Shown one piece after another: positions 1 to 10,298 of a DNA stretch of 64,000 nucleotides. Made by a program: the position numbers and the translations under genes. Each line of letters begins with the position of its first letter. Position 1 is the stretch's first letter. A model generated the notes under the pieces. That model ran no database searches. It worked only from the letters and a program-made list of their open reading frames with translations, and was not told where the DNA came from. Source of the stretch: Saccharum officinarum (Eukaryota; Streptophyta; Magnoliopsida; Poales; Poaceae); contig CM036191.1 of the NCBI GenBank assembly GCA_020631735.1, positions 44,554,562 to 44,618,561 of the forward strand, in the 5' to 3' direction.

Positions 1-778
1 ACTCATTTGCCATCATTTTTCCAAACTCTTCACAAAAGTCTTGATTTGTTGATCTAAAAATAATATCATCAACATAGATTTGTAACACAAACAAATCATT
101 TCCAAGCTTCTTGGTGAAGAGAGTGGTGTCAACCTTTCCCATCTTGAAACCTTTAGAAAGAACAAAGTCCCTCAATCTCTCATACCATACTCTAGGTGCT
201 TGCTTCAAACCATACAATGTCTTCTTTAACTTGAAAACATAGTCGGGCTTCTTGTCATTTTCAAAACTGGGAGGTTGCTCAACATAAACTTCTTCATTGA
301 TGTAGCCATTGAGAAATGCACTCTTAACATTCATTTGATAGAGCTTGATGTTATGTGCACAAGCATATGCTAATAAGATTCTAATTGCCTCCAATCTTGC
401 AACCGGTGCATATGTCTCTCCAAAGTCAAGACCCTCAATTTGAGTATATCCTTGTGCTTCTAGTCTTGCTTTGTTTCTCACAACTACACCATCTTGATCT
501 TGCTTGTTTCTAAGGACCCACTTAGTACCAATTACATTGTAGTTCTTTGGCCTTCCAACAAGCTCCCAAACTTGATTTCTAGCAAAGTTGTTGAGTTCTT
601 CATGCATGGCATTTACCCGATCGGAATCTTTCAATGCATCTTCTATTTTCTTAGGTTCTTCAAGTGACACAAATGAGTAGTGCTCACAAAAAGATCCTAG
701 CCTTGATCTAGTTTGAACACCACTTTGAATTCCACCAATAATTTGATCCAATGGATGATCTCTTGCAATATTGGTAGG
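1..778 (-). pseudogene. Copia A reverse transcriptase, N-terminal part
   Basis: Minus-strand translation gives the start of a Copia RT: HEELNNFARNQVWELV near 560-610, a KARLEAQGYTQIEGLDFG stretch near 430-480, AFLNG near 310, LYGLKQAPRVWYERL near 180-220, and the catalytic box YVDDIIFRS near 60-80 with both aspartates. The enzyme would copy element RNA into cDNA inside a cytoplasmic Gag particle. The frame looks open over this stretch, but it is out of phase with the integrase segment that ends at 779, so a frameshift separates them. The C-terminal half and RNase H lie beyond the window. Confidence 0.85.
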
Positions 779-1366
779 TTAGAGTATTGGGAGTTGGTTG
801 CTTCCACTAGCTTGACCTTGAACTTGAGCTTCATCATGGGTATCACTTGAGATTGCTTGATTTGTATCAATTTGCACATCTTGATTAATCATATGTATGT
901 CACCATCATCATCATCTTGCCTTGGCCTTATATCACCAATGTCCATGTTCTTCATTGCATTTGACAATTGATCTCCTCTTACATCATCAAGGTTTTGATC
1001 TTCATTTTGAGATCCTTGGGTTTCATCAAAATCAACATCATGAACTTTTTTCAAGGTGTCATTTGTGAGATTCCAAATTCTATATGCTTTGCTTGTGGTA
1101 GAATAACCAAGTAAGAATCCTTCATCATATTTCTTTTCAAACTTGCTCAATTTAGTGCCTTTCTTGAGAATATAGCATTTGCAACCAAACACTCTAAAGT
1201 ATGCAACATTGGGCTTTCTTCCATTCAATAGCTCATATGGTGTCTTTCCAAGCTTCCCATAGCAATAGAGACGATTGCTATAATAGCAAGCCGTGTTGAT
1301 GGCTTCACTCCAAAATAAATGACTCACATTGTATTCACTAAGCATTGATCTAGCCATGTCAATCAA
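779..1366 (-). pseudogene. Copia A integrase C-terminal region and linker
   Basis: This 195-codon stretch continues the integrase after a frame break. It contains MARSMLSEYNVSHLFWSEA, the usual continuation after the Copia integrase core, then FGCKCYILKKG and FLLGYSTTSKAYRIWN, typical of the integrase C-terminal region, followed by a low-complexity acidic/polar linker before RT. The break from the preceding segment (near 1366-1375) lies in an A-rich run, where the usual ERKNRT motif has become EKIEP and then a stop. It gives no functional integrase as written. Confidence 0.8.
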
Positions 1367-2274
1367 GGTTCTATTTTTTCAACTACACCATTGGATTGGG
1401 GAGTGTATGTTGGTGAGAATTGATGTCCAATACCAAGATCATCACACAAATCTTCAATCTTTGTGTTCTTGAACTCACTACCATTGTCACTTCTAATCTT
1501 CTTTATGGTAGTCTCAAACTCATTTTGCACCCTCTTGACAAAAGATTTGAATAGATCATAAACATCACTCTTGTCATAGAGAAAGAACACCCAAGTGTAT
1601 CTAGTGTAATCATCAACAATCACAAAACTATACTTGTTTCCACCAATACTAGTGTATGTTGTTGGCCCAAATAAGTCCATGTGCAATAACTCAAATGCCT
1701 TTGATGTGCTCATTTCACTCTTGCTAGGATGTGCATTTCCAACTTGTTTACCGGCTTGACAAGCACTACAAAGTTTATCCTTCTCAAAGGTGACATCCTT
1801 CAATCCTCTAACTAAGTCATGCCTCAAAAGTTTGTTCAATTGTTTCATTCCAACATGACCAAGCCTTCTATGCCATAACCAACCCATACTAGATTTGCTA
1901 AGCAAGCATGATGTCAATTGTGTCTCACTATCATTGAAATCAACTAAGTATAAGCTACCATGTCTAAATCCTTTGAATATCAAATTTGATACATCAACAC
2001 TAATGACTTCAACATCATCACTACCAAATATGCACTTGAAGCCAAGATCACAAAGTTGTGGTACCGACAAAAGATTGAAATCCAAGCTCTCAACTAGCAA
2101 TACATTAGATATGCTCATATCATTTGAGATAGCAATTTTACCAAGCCCCTTGACCTTGCCTTTCTTATTGTTGCCGAAAGTGATAGCATCAAAACCACCA
2201 TTTTGACTTGTATCAATTGATTTGAACATGCATGAATCCTCAGTCATATGTTGAGTGCACCCACTATCAAGCAC
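1363..2274 (-). pseudogene. Copia A protease end, GAG-pre-integrase and integrase core
   Basis: It starts with MLDSGCTQHMTED, which carries the aspartic protease DSG active site at residues 3-5. Next come the GAG-pre-integrase motif LWHRRLGHVGMKQL near residue 133 and a CxxC zinc pair (CSACQAG) near residue 170. The DD(E) core follows as HMDLFGP, DDYTRYTWVFFLY and SDNGSEF. The third acidic residue region reads NGVVEKIEP and then stops, so the segment ends at a frameshift. The integrase would insert the cDNA into nuclear DNA. The first methionine is not a true start: this is an internal piece of the polyprotein, preceded by a frame break from the gag-like segment at 2318-3058. Confidence 0.85.
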
Positions 2275-2317
2275 TCAATGCCTTCCTCTGGCTTTGTAAT
2301 TGACCTACAAGACAAGA

Positions 2318-3058
2318 TCAATTCTTTTTATGTACCCAAACTTGTTTGGCTCCTCCAAGGTTAGTGACCATGCTCTTTGGTACCCAAATGGCTTTCTTCT
2401 TTGAGCCCATCCATGTTGCACCAATGAACTTAGCATGAACACCATTTGTACCCGTGATAAGCATATAGAAGGAATCAAACTTAATTGAGGATACATTAGC
2501 ATTAGATTTCTTATTCATGCAATGTTGCTCTATGTGTCTAACTTGCTTGCAACTTTTGCAATAACTACCATTGTTCTTTACAAAATGAGTATTGTGACGA
2601 GCAAAAGCGACATTGCCTTTCTTGGGGTTATAGCCCAATCCCTCTTTATAGATAGAAGCTCTTTGGCTACCCAAGCACATAAACAAGCGGTCCTCACCAC
2701 CATAGGCCTTAGCTAAGGTGTGATTGAGCTCATTTACCTCCTTCTTGAGATTTTCATTCTCAACTATAAGTGTGGAATCACAAGTGAAACTATCACTACT
2801 ATATGAGGATGATGTAGATGAGCTACATGAAGGATTAGTGGGAGCAACAATAATAGGCTTATGAAAAGATTCATTAATTATATCACATGATATGCCTATG
2901 TTGCAAGTTTTAGCTTTCTCAACATTAGTTGGTATGTTTTTACATTTTTCAACTAGAGAGGAATGAGCTTCTTCAAGCTTAGAGTGAGATTTTTGAAGCT
3001 TCTTATGATCTACTTTTAGACTCTCATAAGATGCCCTAAGCTCATCAAGTTCTTGCAT
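2318..3058 (-). pseudogene. Copia A second gag-like segment (coiled coil + zinc knuckle)
   Basis: This 246-codon segment lies between the main gag and protease. Residues 1-45 (LDELRASYESLKVDHKKLQK onward) form a heptad-like, charged coiled coil. A serine-rich stretch follows (SCSSSTSSSYSSDSF). Near residue 170 a knuckle-like motif CKSCKQVRHIEQHC matches the CX2CX4HX4C spacing. The C-terminus (KAIWVPKSMVTNL ... KQVWVHKKN) is the sequence that in SIRE-like elements leads into the protease. Coiled coil and zinc binding suggest particle assembly and RNA binding. It is separated from gag and from protease by stops or frame changes. Confidence 0.75.
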
Positions 3059-3115
3059 GAGGTTTTTCTTATCCTTAAGTAAGCTCTTGCACTCCTTTCT
3101 AGATTTTTTAAAATG

Positions 3116-4312
3116 TTAAGTGCAATCTTCTAGCATAGTGATTAGTTCATCTTTAGTGAATTCTTCTTCATCACTATCACTATCAATAGCATTATCATAA
3201 TCACTCTCATCATCAGATGATACCTTAGCGGCCTTAGCCATGAAGTATGATGGAGTGTCGAAGAGGGAGACCTTCTCTTGGATGACAATGCTAGCATGTC
3301 CCTTCTTCTTGCTCTTGTTGTCATCCTCATCATCACTTGAGAAATCATCACTATCCCATGTAGCAACATGAGAATCATTTTTCTTTTTATGAGAACTCTC
3401 CTTATTTTCTTGCTTCTTCTTTTGCTTCTTCCTCTCCTTCTTGATAGCATCTTCATCATCACTATCATAACGACACTTTGCAATGAGATGGTCCTTGCTA
3501 TGGCATCTAAAGAATCTCATGGTATGCTCATTCTTCTTGGATGAGTTCTTCCTCCTCCTTGCATGATAGCCCTTCTTCTTCATGAATTTGCCAAATTGCT
3601 TGACAAAAAGAGTCATCTTCTCATCAATGTCATCACTATCACAAGAGCTTGAGTCTTCTTCACTTGATGATTCAATCTTAGACTTGCCCTTGGATGTGGT
3701 GGCTTTGAATGCCACACTCTTCTTCTTTTCATCATCTTTCTTCTTATTTTCCTTCTTCTTCTCCTTGACCAACTCATCCTTCTCATCATCTTCTCTATAT
3801 GAATCATCGGTCATCACTTCTTGAAATACTTTTTGAGGAGTCAAATCCTTCAATGTAGTCCTCACTAGCACGGTGATCAATGTATCAAACCTCTTAGGCA
3901 AGCTTCTTAAGAACTTCATAGAGAATTGGTTGTCCTTGACCTCCTCACCAAGTGCCTTAAGCTCATTGACAATGACTTGTAAAAGATGAAACATTTCCGG
4001 TATACTCTCATCATCTTGCATCTTGAAGCTTAAAAATTTTTCTTGCAAGATATATGCTTTAGCGGTCTTTGTGCCTTCGATGCCATCAAATATTTCTTCT
4101 AGCTTGGCCCAATCATCATGAGCAACTTCAATGTTCTTCACTTGCTCAAATGTCTTGTCATCTAATGCCTTATGAAGAGCACTAATGGCAATGTCATTGC
4201 ATTGGAGCTTCTTCTCTTCTACCGGTGTAGGTGCTTCCGGCTTAGCAACCTCAAATTTTGTTTCGGTGACCTTCCACACTTCTCTATTGATTGACTTGAG
4301 GTGTGCGGTCAT
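3116..4312 (-). CDS. Copia A Gag (SIRE-like)
   Basis: This is a 398-codon Gag just downstream of the primer site. The N-terminal 150 residues are the helical Copia Gag region (ISALHKALDDKTFEQVKNIE, AYILQEKFLSFKMQDDESIP, FLRSLPKRFDTLITVL). A highly charged middle follows, rich in KKK, EEDSSS and SDDID. Near residue 275 the RNA-binding knuckle reads FFRCHSKDHLIAKC: the first cysteine of CX2CX4HX4C is phenylalanine, so zinc binding is probably lost. The tail is acidic (SDDFSSDDEDD, SDSDEEEFTKDE). Gag forms the particle that packages element RNA. The preceding 128 bases hold more minus-frame coding-like sequence up to the primer site, so the true start may lie upstream. Confidence 0.8.
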   Translation of the reverse strand: MTAHLKSINREVWKVTETKFEVAKPEAPTPVEEKKLQCNDIAISALHKALDDKTFEQVKNIEVAHDDWAKLEEIFDGIEGTKTAKAYILQEKFLSFKMQDDESIPEMFHLLQVIVNELKALGEEVKDNQFSMKFLRSLPKRFDTLITVLVRTTLKDLTPQKVFQEVMTDDSYREDDEKDELVKEKKKENKKKDDEKKKSVAFKATTSKGKSKIESSSEEDSSSCDSDDIDEKMTLFVKQFGKFMKKKGYHARRRKNSSKKNEHTMRFFRCHSKDHLIAKCRYDSDDEDAIKKERKKQKKKQENKESSHKKKNDSHVATWDSDDFSSDDEDDNKSKKKGHASIVIQEKVSLFDTPSYFMAKAAKVSSDDESDYDNAIDSDSDEEEFTKDELITMLEDCT

Positions 4313-4440
4313 CTTAACCTTCTAATATGCATAATTTGTGCCATCAAAGTGAGGTGCCTTCTTGGTGTTGTTGATGTGCAAGATTAATTGAGCCATTTCT
4401 TTTCCACCGTAGGTTGTTAAGCCTCAAATAAACGGTGCCT

Positions 4441-4454
4441 CGGCTCTGATACCA
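4441..4454 (-). other. Primer binding site of Copia A
   Basis: The minus strand reads TGGTATCAGAGCCG two bases inside the LTR end at 4457. This complements the 3' end of plant initiator methionine tRNA, the usual primer for minus-strand cDNA synthesis in Copia elements. Confidence 0.9.
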
Positions 4455-5254
4455 CTTGTAAGGTCCAAAAAGGCTAGAGGGGGGTGAATAGCCTAATTAA
4501 AACTTCTACAAGAATTACTTAACCACACATGTTAGTACAAAAGGTGGCAAAGCAAAATGCACTAGCTCTAACTAATTAAGCAAGCCACCTACACATGTCT
4601 AGTACAAGGCTATCCACTAAACATAACAACAACTACAAGCTAGATACAAGAAGTAATACGAGAGAAGTGCTTTGAGTGATTATACCGCCGTGTAGATATG
4701 AGAAGTACCAATCAATCAATCACATAAGAGAAATCCTCGGGAAGAGAATGACACAAGAATTTATCACGAGGTTCACTTGCTTTCCTAGCACGCTACTCCC
4801 CGTTGTGGCGATACACCCACTTGCCGGTTCGTGAGCTAATCGACTGTCAAGAGTCAAGCCCTCGGCGGGCGCCGCACAACCGCACACAAGATGGGGATCC
4901 TCCAAGCCACGAGCTCCACTAGAGTATCCAATTCATAAACTCCCGTGAGGAAGGATCAAGAACCCCTTACAACACTTGGTGAGGGCTCCAACAATCTCCA
5001 ATTGCGAGCTCAATCACCTTCACTGCTCCAAGCCATCTACCGTGTCGGGAAACACGGAAGAGTAACAAGAAATTCACAGCAACTCGAAGATCAAGTGCCT
5101 CTAGAATGCAACTCTCAAGCAATACAATTGAATCTCGATCTTACTCAAGATGTGCAACCAAGCAAAGAGATGAGTGGAGGGGTTGTTCTCTAGCTCAAAA
5201 GATGTCTCAAGGTCAGCAAGAATGCAAGAGATGCCCTCAAACCCTAGCCATCTT

Positions 5255-5264
5255 CTATTTATAG
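5255..5264 (-). promoter_or_regulatory. Putative TATA box of shared SIRE-like LTR
   Basis: The minus strand reads CTATAAATAG. It sits about 40 bp downstream (in element sense) of the GACCGGACGC palindrome array, as in the related LTR at 24305-26615, which supports it as the core promoter. No transcript start can be shown from sequence alone. Confidence 0.6.
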
Positions 5265-5304
5265 CGAAGGGGTGCACAGCTAAACATTACCGAATGACAT
5301 AGTG

Positions 5305-5770
5305 CAAAATGTGCTGACCGGACGCACCGGTCAAGGTTACTATATGCGTTTGGTCACTACAGGACAAGCGAGAACAGTGCGCTTCAGAAGTAGCCGTTGC
5401 CATGACTGGACGCACTTCAGTGTTTGACCGGACGCGCTGCACCCGGCGTCCGGTCAGAGTCCAGAGATCTCCCACCGTGACCGGACGCGTCCGATCACAC
5501 GTGACCGGACGCGCCACGCGTCCGATCGTCTCTACGTCAAACACTGCACCTCTAGGCGCCTGACCGGACGCTCCGGTTCCGTGATGGACCGGACGCACCG
5601 GTTGTGCGCTCTTCTTCTGTGCCCCAGGTGAATTGACTGGACACGCTGGTCAGGCCAGACCAGCGTCCGATCACAAACCGTAGGCGCGCTGCGTTGAACT
5701 GATCGGATGTGTCCAGTCAAACCGGGACCGCGTCCGGTGCAGTGTCCAGTCACCACGGTGACCACCGTTC
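5305..5770. repeat. Decayed CpG-rich palindrome array in shared LTR
   Basis: This is a cluster of GACCGGACGC / GCGTCCGGTC motifs in both orientations, including the near-palindrome GACCGGACGCGTCCGATC near 5479-5496. Many copies carry CpG to TpG or CpA changes (for example GACTGGACGC), the pattern expected from deamination of methylated CpG. It is the counterpart of the better preserved array at 25081-25638. Confidence 0.8.
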
Positions 5771-6282
5771 GCCTCCGTTTCTTCTCCGACTACACAAATG
5801 TGCTAACACCACCAAGTTTACACTGCCATGTGCATGTGTGTTAGCATTTCACAAACATTTTCAAGGCGATAAGTTAGTTCTCTACTATATTCTAATGCAT
5901 ATGCTCAAGACATTAATCTAGTGCCACTTGATTCCCGAGCTAACCGTGATTGCCCCTCTTGATAGTCGACTATATATCCTAAATTCAGTCAATCACTTCT
6001 CTACTCACTTTAGACTAGCAAAAGGAAAACCCTATGGTTATACCTTTGCCTTGCGCTCTTAGTTCCTTCTCCTCCACTTGATCATCATGTCCATCATTTT
6101 ATGTGCATTCCTTTATGATCTTGCTCATCATTTTATGCACCAAAACATGTGGTCTTGTGGCCATATCTCTATGCCATTTGCTCCTTCATCACGTGTGTTG
6201 CTTATGCCTCCTTCAAACCACTTGACACAATGGAATTAGCAACTCGGTGTCATTAATTACCAAAACTAAACTTGGGCTTTCA

Positions 6283-7270
6283 CTCCCCCTACATGTATGT
6301 TATATGTTTGGATTTAGGAAGCATACATGTTTAGATAGGAAAATATAGGAGCATTGACTACCAATAGGTGCTAAGTGTTTTAGATTATAGACCTTTGAAG
6401 CATGATACCATCGGAGTAGCGATAAACACCTTCTTAGCACCTTGTGTAGTTAGATACCGCTTGGAAAAGCACAAACATAACTAGAAACCTTGTGAGATCA
6501 ACATTATAAGAAAGGCTCTAGTACCACTTTGGAAAACATGAAGCAAGAAAAAATCTAACTACTTCCTATTCATGCTAGTATCTCAATATACCATTCAATT
6601 GTATACTAGCAAAACATCACACAAGCAAAGTATCGGAGAAAAAATAAATGCATAACTATATGCATCATACATATGAAGTGCACAAAGAAATGCAACATTC
6701 ATGTTTAAGAGCTTGCTCCCCCTACTTGTGTGCTCAAAATTTTAGTTGATCCCCTTCTTTTATTAATTCTCTCCTTTAGGTTTTCTCCCCTTTTAGAATC
6801 TATCTTTGTGAACAACATTTTCTCCCCCTTTGGCACCAATGACCATAAGGGATCAATTTTAGATAGATTATCATGTCATGTTATGGGGTGAGGATCAAGT
6901 TTATGATTCAACCTATATTGCTTGCATGAATAAAATGCTTCGGTTTGATCCAAAGGCAAGCTTCTTCACACCTCTCTAGAAGGGTTATCATGCACCATAT
7001 TGAAGCAAATATTTAGACAAGTTCTCTAGATTAAACACTTAGGATCACAAGCTACTTAAACAAATTATATGCTACCACTAGATCATACATAGCAAAGAAA
7101 CAATAGTGGCACCATATAACCTTTAAATGCATTTGATTTTCATGAATGACCCTAGAACATAAGAAATCATGACTAGATGCACTAAACATGTCCTTAGTAT
7201 AGAATGTATGATATGTCAACCAACTGTACCTTGGGGCTCGAAGGAGAGGCATGTCATATCATGGAGGTGC
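6283..7270 (-). other. 3' noncoding spacer of Copia B with purine tracts
   Basis: This stretch of about 1 kb lies between the RNase H end and the LTR, and I see no supported gene in it. It has three pyrimidine-run sites on the plus strand (purine on the element strand): 6283-6290 next to the LTR, 6716-6722 and 6821-6831. The LTR-adjacent tract is the expected plus-strand primer. The inner two resemble the extra tracts in the Copia C spacer. Confidence 0.7.
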
Positions 7271-8771
7271 ATCAACTCATGTTAGAGAAGTCAAGTATGT
7301 TCAACTCATTCTTTAGCTTGTGAAATATTTTCTCATCAAGTGGCTTGGTGAATAGATCAACTAATTGATCTTCGGTGCCCACACTCTCAATAGCAATGTC
7401 ACCCTTTTGTTGATGATCTCTAATGAAATGATGACGAACATCAATATGCTTTGTTCTTTAATGTTGAACCGGATTGTTGGTAAGCTTCACGACACTTTTA
7501 TTGTCACATAGCAATGGCACATTCTTAAAATTGATTCCAAAATCCTTCAATGTGGCCTTTATCCACAAGATTTGTGCACAACAACTACCCGCGGCGATGT
7601 ATTCACCTTCGGTGGTAGATAGTGCGATACTATTTTGCTTCTTGGATGACCATGAGACAAGTGATCTTCCCAACAATTGACAAGTCCTGGAGGTGCTCTT
7701 TCTCTCAACTTTGTCACCAGCATAGTTGGAATCCGAATATCCAACTAGCTCAAAGCTTGCACCTTTGGGATACCACAATCCAACATCTTGTGTATGCTTT
7801 AAGTACCTTAATATTCTCTTTGTTGCCTTCAAATGACTTTCTCTTGGTGAGGCTTGAAATCTTGCACACATGCATACACTAAACATCACATCGGGCCTTG
7901 ATGCCGTCACATAGAGTAGGCTACCAATCATTGATCTATATAGCTTTTAATCCACCATATTGCCACTCTTGTCACTATCCAAGCTTCCACTAGTGCTCAC
8001 TAGAGTAGTGATTCATTTTGCATCTTCCATGCCAAACTTCTTTAGCATATCTTTTATGTATTTGGTTTGGCTCACAAATGTTCCTTCCTTCATTTGCTTG
8101 ATTTGAAGTCCAAGGAAGAAACTAAGTTCACCAATCATTGACATTTCAAACTCCTTTGCCATCATCTTCCCAAACTCATCACAATAATCTTGATTGGTTG
8201 ATCCAAATATGATATCATCAACATATATTTGCAATACAAACAAGTTTTTATCAATTTTCTTGGTGAAAAGAGTAGTATCCACTTTGCCCATGACAGTGGA
8301 TAGCAAGAAATCTCTTAATCTTTCATACCATGATCTAGGTGCTTGCTTCAATCCATACAAAGCCTTCCTCAACTAGTATACATGGTTGGGTTTCTTGTCA
8401 TCTTCAAAACCGGGAGGTTGCTTCACATACACTTCCTCTTGAATATACCCATTGAGAAATGCACTCTTCACATCCATTTAATATAGCTTGATATTGTGAG
8501 CACAAGCATAGGCAAGTAAGATCCTAATTGCTTCAAATCTTGCAACCGGGGCATATGTTTAACCAAAGTCAAGACCCTCTATTTGTGTGTAACCTTGAGC
8601 CACTAGTCTTGCTTTGTTCCTTACTAGTATTCCATCTTGATCTTGTTTGTTGCAAAAGACCCATTTTGTTCTAATAACATTGTGATCACTAGGTCTCTCA
8701 ACTAGTTCCCATACTTTATTTCTCTTGAAGTTATTGAGCTCTTCATGCATTGCATTTACCCAATTCGGATC
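7271..8771 (-). pseudogene. Copia B reverse transcriptase / RNase H
   Basis: The minus-strand translation contains NWVNAMHEELNNFKRNKVWEL, RLVAQGYTQIEGLDFG, ALYGLKQAPRSWYERL, the YVDDIIFGS active site (near 8190-8230), FFLGLQIKQMKEG, RPDVMFSVCMCARFQASP, and RNase H signatures GYSDSNYAGD and LSTTEGEYIAAGSCCAQ. In-frame stops occur near 8561 (before TYAPVA), 8480 (before [10 protein letters not shown]), 8374 (before LRKALYG) and 7457 (before RTKHIDIRHH). There is also a small deletion after the FLLS motif. The normal role would be cDNA synthesis and RNA removal; with these stops none is expected. Confidence 0.9.
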
Positions 8772-9911
8772 TGTAATAGAACCGTCCAAATTATAAGAGC
8801 ACAAGTACAAAAACAATCACTGAAGTGATCAAATTCTCGCACTTGAGCCCATATAACTCCGGTAGTCCAATGAAATTACAAGGGATTTCAAACCAACCAA
8901 CATACAAGCCAAGATTGTAGTGATTCAACATAACAAGTCACATGTTACATCCATTTCACAAGTAATCCAATATACATCGGAGTTCAACATAGTTATTACA
9001 ACTTAAGTTCAAAAGTAGCGGAAGCAAAGTAATTTGAAACTAACAACACCCTTATTTCAAATACATGCGAGTACGAAGGTTGACTTCCAACAAAAGCATT
9101 AGAGAGAAAAAAAAGAAGGATCATGCCCATGATCACGCTCCACCACTAAGGCAGGAGCCAACCAACTCTTGCAGTCACCAAGATACATCACAACCTGCAA
9201 CAAGTGGGGATAAAACCCTGAGTACAAGAAGGTACTCAGCTAGACTTACCCGTCGTAAACCAGAAATAAAGTGACACCAAGGATCATGCAAGGCTGATAT
9301 AAAGTGGGCTAGCTTGACAACATTTTGCATAAAAGCTTAATATAGATAAGTAATCATTAATGCTTAACCATCAAGTTAATTATCATTAACCTATCATCTA
9401 TATTAGAACATGTACTAGAGCACTCACTTTATTAGGAGCAAACAATATTAACCATAGCAGGTATAAACTGAGGCAACATTTACATCATCATCCAATTAAC
9501 CATCTATTCAATTTAATGGAATCTATGTTGCCGCTGCTCAAGTCAAGTGCTCACTAACCTAGAGCGATGGCGATTCAAATCGAATTCCTATCCAGCTGGA
9601 GGGGTATTTCTAACACTCACTGAGTCACGCCTGGCAAGGGCTGCTCAGGTCACCTTTGGTACAGTTTAGGAGCCGCGGGTCTGACTGATGCCGCATCCTC
9701 AAGGGCGACACTCTGCCATGTACTAGGGACTCTAACCCCCCCTTGGTCTCACGCCAATGTCCCCAAGCACATCCTTACTCTCCTCCAAGATGCAACCTAC
9801 CAATCGATTCCTGGCCTAAACTGTATTACTCGGATTTGCGGTCGGAACGACTTATCTGGCCAACTAAGTGTTAGACTGCGTTCAACATGACTCAAGAACG
9901 TACAGCGAATC
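8772..9911 (-). repeat. LTR2 fragment (chromovirus-type LTR), interrupts Copia B
   Basis: This minus-strand LTR piece ends TTACA at 8772, directly abutting the Copia B RT codons. It is cut at 9911 by the chromovirus LTR. Its relative in the opposite orientation is 26616-29820: the TAACACTTAG stretch near 9868-9877 matches 28796-28805, and the GAGTAC...GTACTC hairpin (9220-9237) matches 29411-29428. No coding region was seen apart from short chance ORFs. Confidence 0.8.
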
Positions 9912-10281
9912 TGTGGCAGAACCGCCTGAATTAACACACTTTTAGAGGCGCTGTCTTCCACTAGACACTAAGCACCCAAAAGTGAGCCAAGTCAAGCAGT
10001 TCTGTCGAGCACACCCAACGGGAGAACTCGAAACGTTCCACAATTTTACACCCGGGATCCAATAATGAGTACAAGCTTATAATACTTAATCCATTTCATA
10101 CAACAAAGAGTCTCAGAAATTCTTTATTACAGTACCAAAGTTCAGAGTGCGATAAATTAAACAGCGGAATAAAACAACATCTAGCGGAGCGGTATAAGGA
10201 TCCGTCTGTGCCCACCAGAAGAATCCTCCACACAACAGTTAGCTTCTCAAGCAGCACCTGCAACAAGGGTAAATAAACCCT

Positions 10282-10298
10282 GAGTACACAATGTACTC
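10282..10298. other. Conserved GAGTACA...TGTACTC hairpin in chromovirus LTR
   Basis: GAGTACA-CAA-TGTACTC has a perfect 7-bp stem with a 3-base loop, next to a CCTGCAACAAGG and AAACCC context. The identical copy is at 18848-18864. LTR2 has the same stem with different loops at 9220-9237 and 29411-29428. Stem kept while the loop changes suggests an RNA structure. Confidence 0.65.

Larger units (their letters stand above)
1..6282 (-). mobile_element. SIRE-like Ty1/Copia element A (3' part outside window)
   Basis: A Copia retrotransposon read right to left. In element order it has a 5' LTR (6282-4457), a primer site (4454-4441), gag (4312-3116), a second gag-like segment (3058-2318), protease plus integrase (2274-1363), the integrase C-terminal part (1366-779) and reverse transcriptase running off the window at base 1. 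The domain order protease-integrase-RT identifies Copia. The long Gag with a charged, serine/aspartate-rich tail and a 1.8-kb LTR fits the SIRE/Maximus lineage; that lineage call is inference from general resemblance. The reading frame is broken in several places, so the copy is not expected to make a full polyprotein. Confidence 0.9.
4457..6282 (-). repeat. SIRE-like LTR shared by Copia A and Copia B
   Basis: The 1826-bp LTR begins TGAAAGCCCAAG on the minus strand (6282) and ends CCTTACA (4457), with TG...CA ends. On one side it abuts a primer site (4441-4454) and on the other a purine tract (ctccccct at 6283-6290, plus strand). It therefore serves as the 5' LTR of element A and the 3' LTR of element B. 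It has a TATA-like box on the minus strand near 5255-5264 and a degenerate CpG-rich palindrome array just upstream of it. The LTR 24305-26615 of Copia C has the same ends and array, so they belong to one family. Confidence 0.9.
4457..8771 (-). mobile_element. SIRE-like Copia element B (5' part missing)
   Basis: This is the 3' half of a second Copia element in the same orientation as A. Element order is RT (8771-about 7930), RNase H (7930-7271), a noncoding spacer (7270-6291), a purine tract (6290-6283) and the LTR (6282-4457). Its 5' side is cut at 8771, within the codons for DPNWVNAMHEEL, by LTR2 sequence. The RT/RNase H frame carries several stops, so this is a dead copy, apparently older than Copia C. 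LTR-internal-LTR-internal sharing of this kind usually results from unequal recombination between LTRs or from insertion into an existing LTR. Confidence 0.85.
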
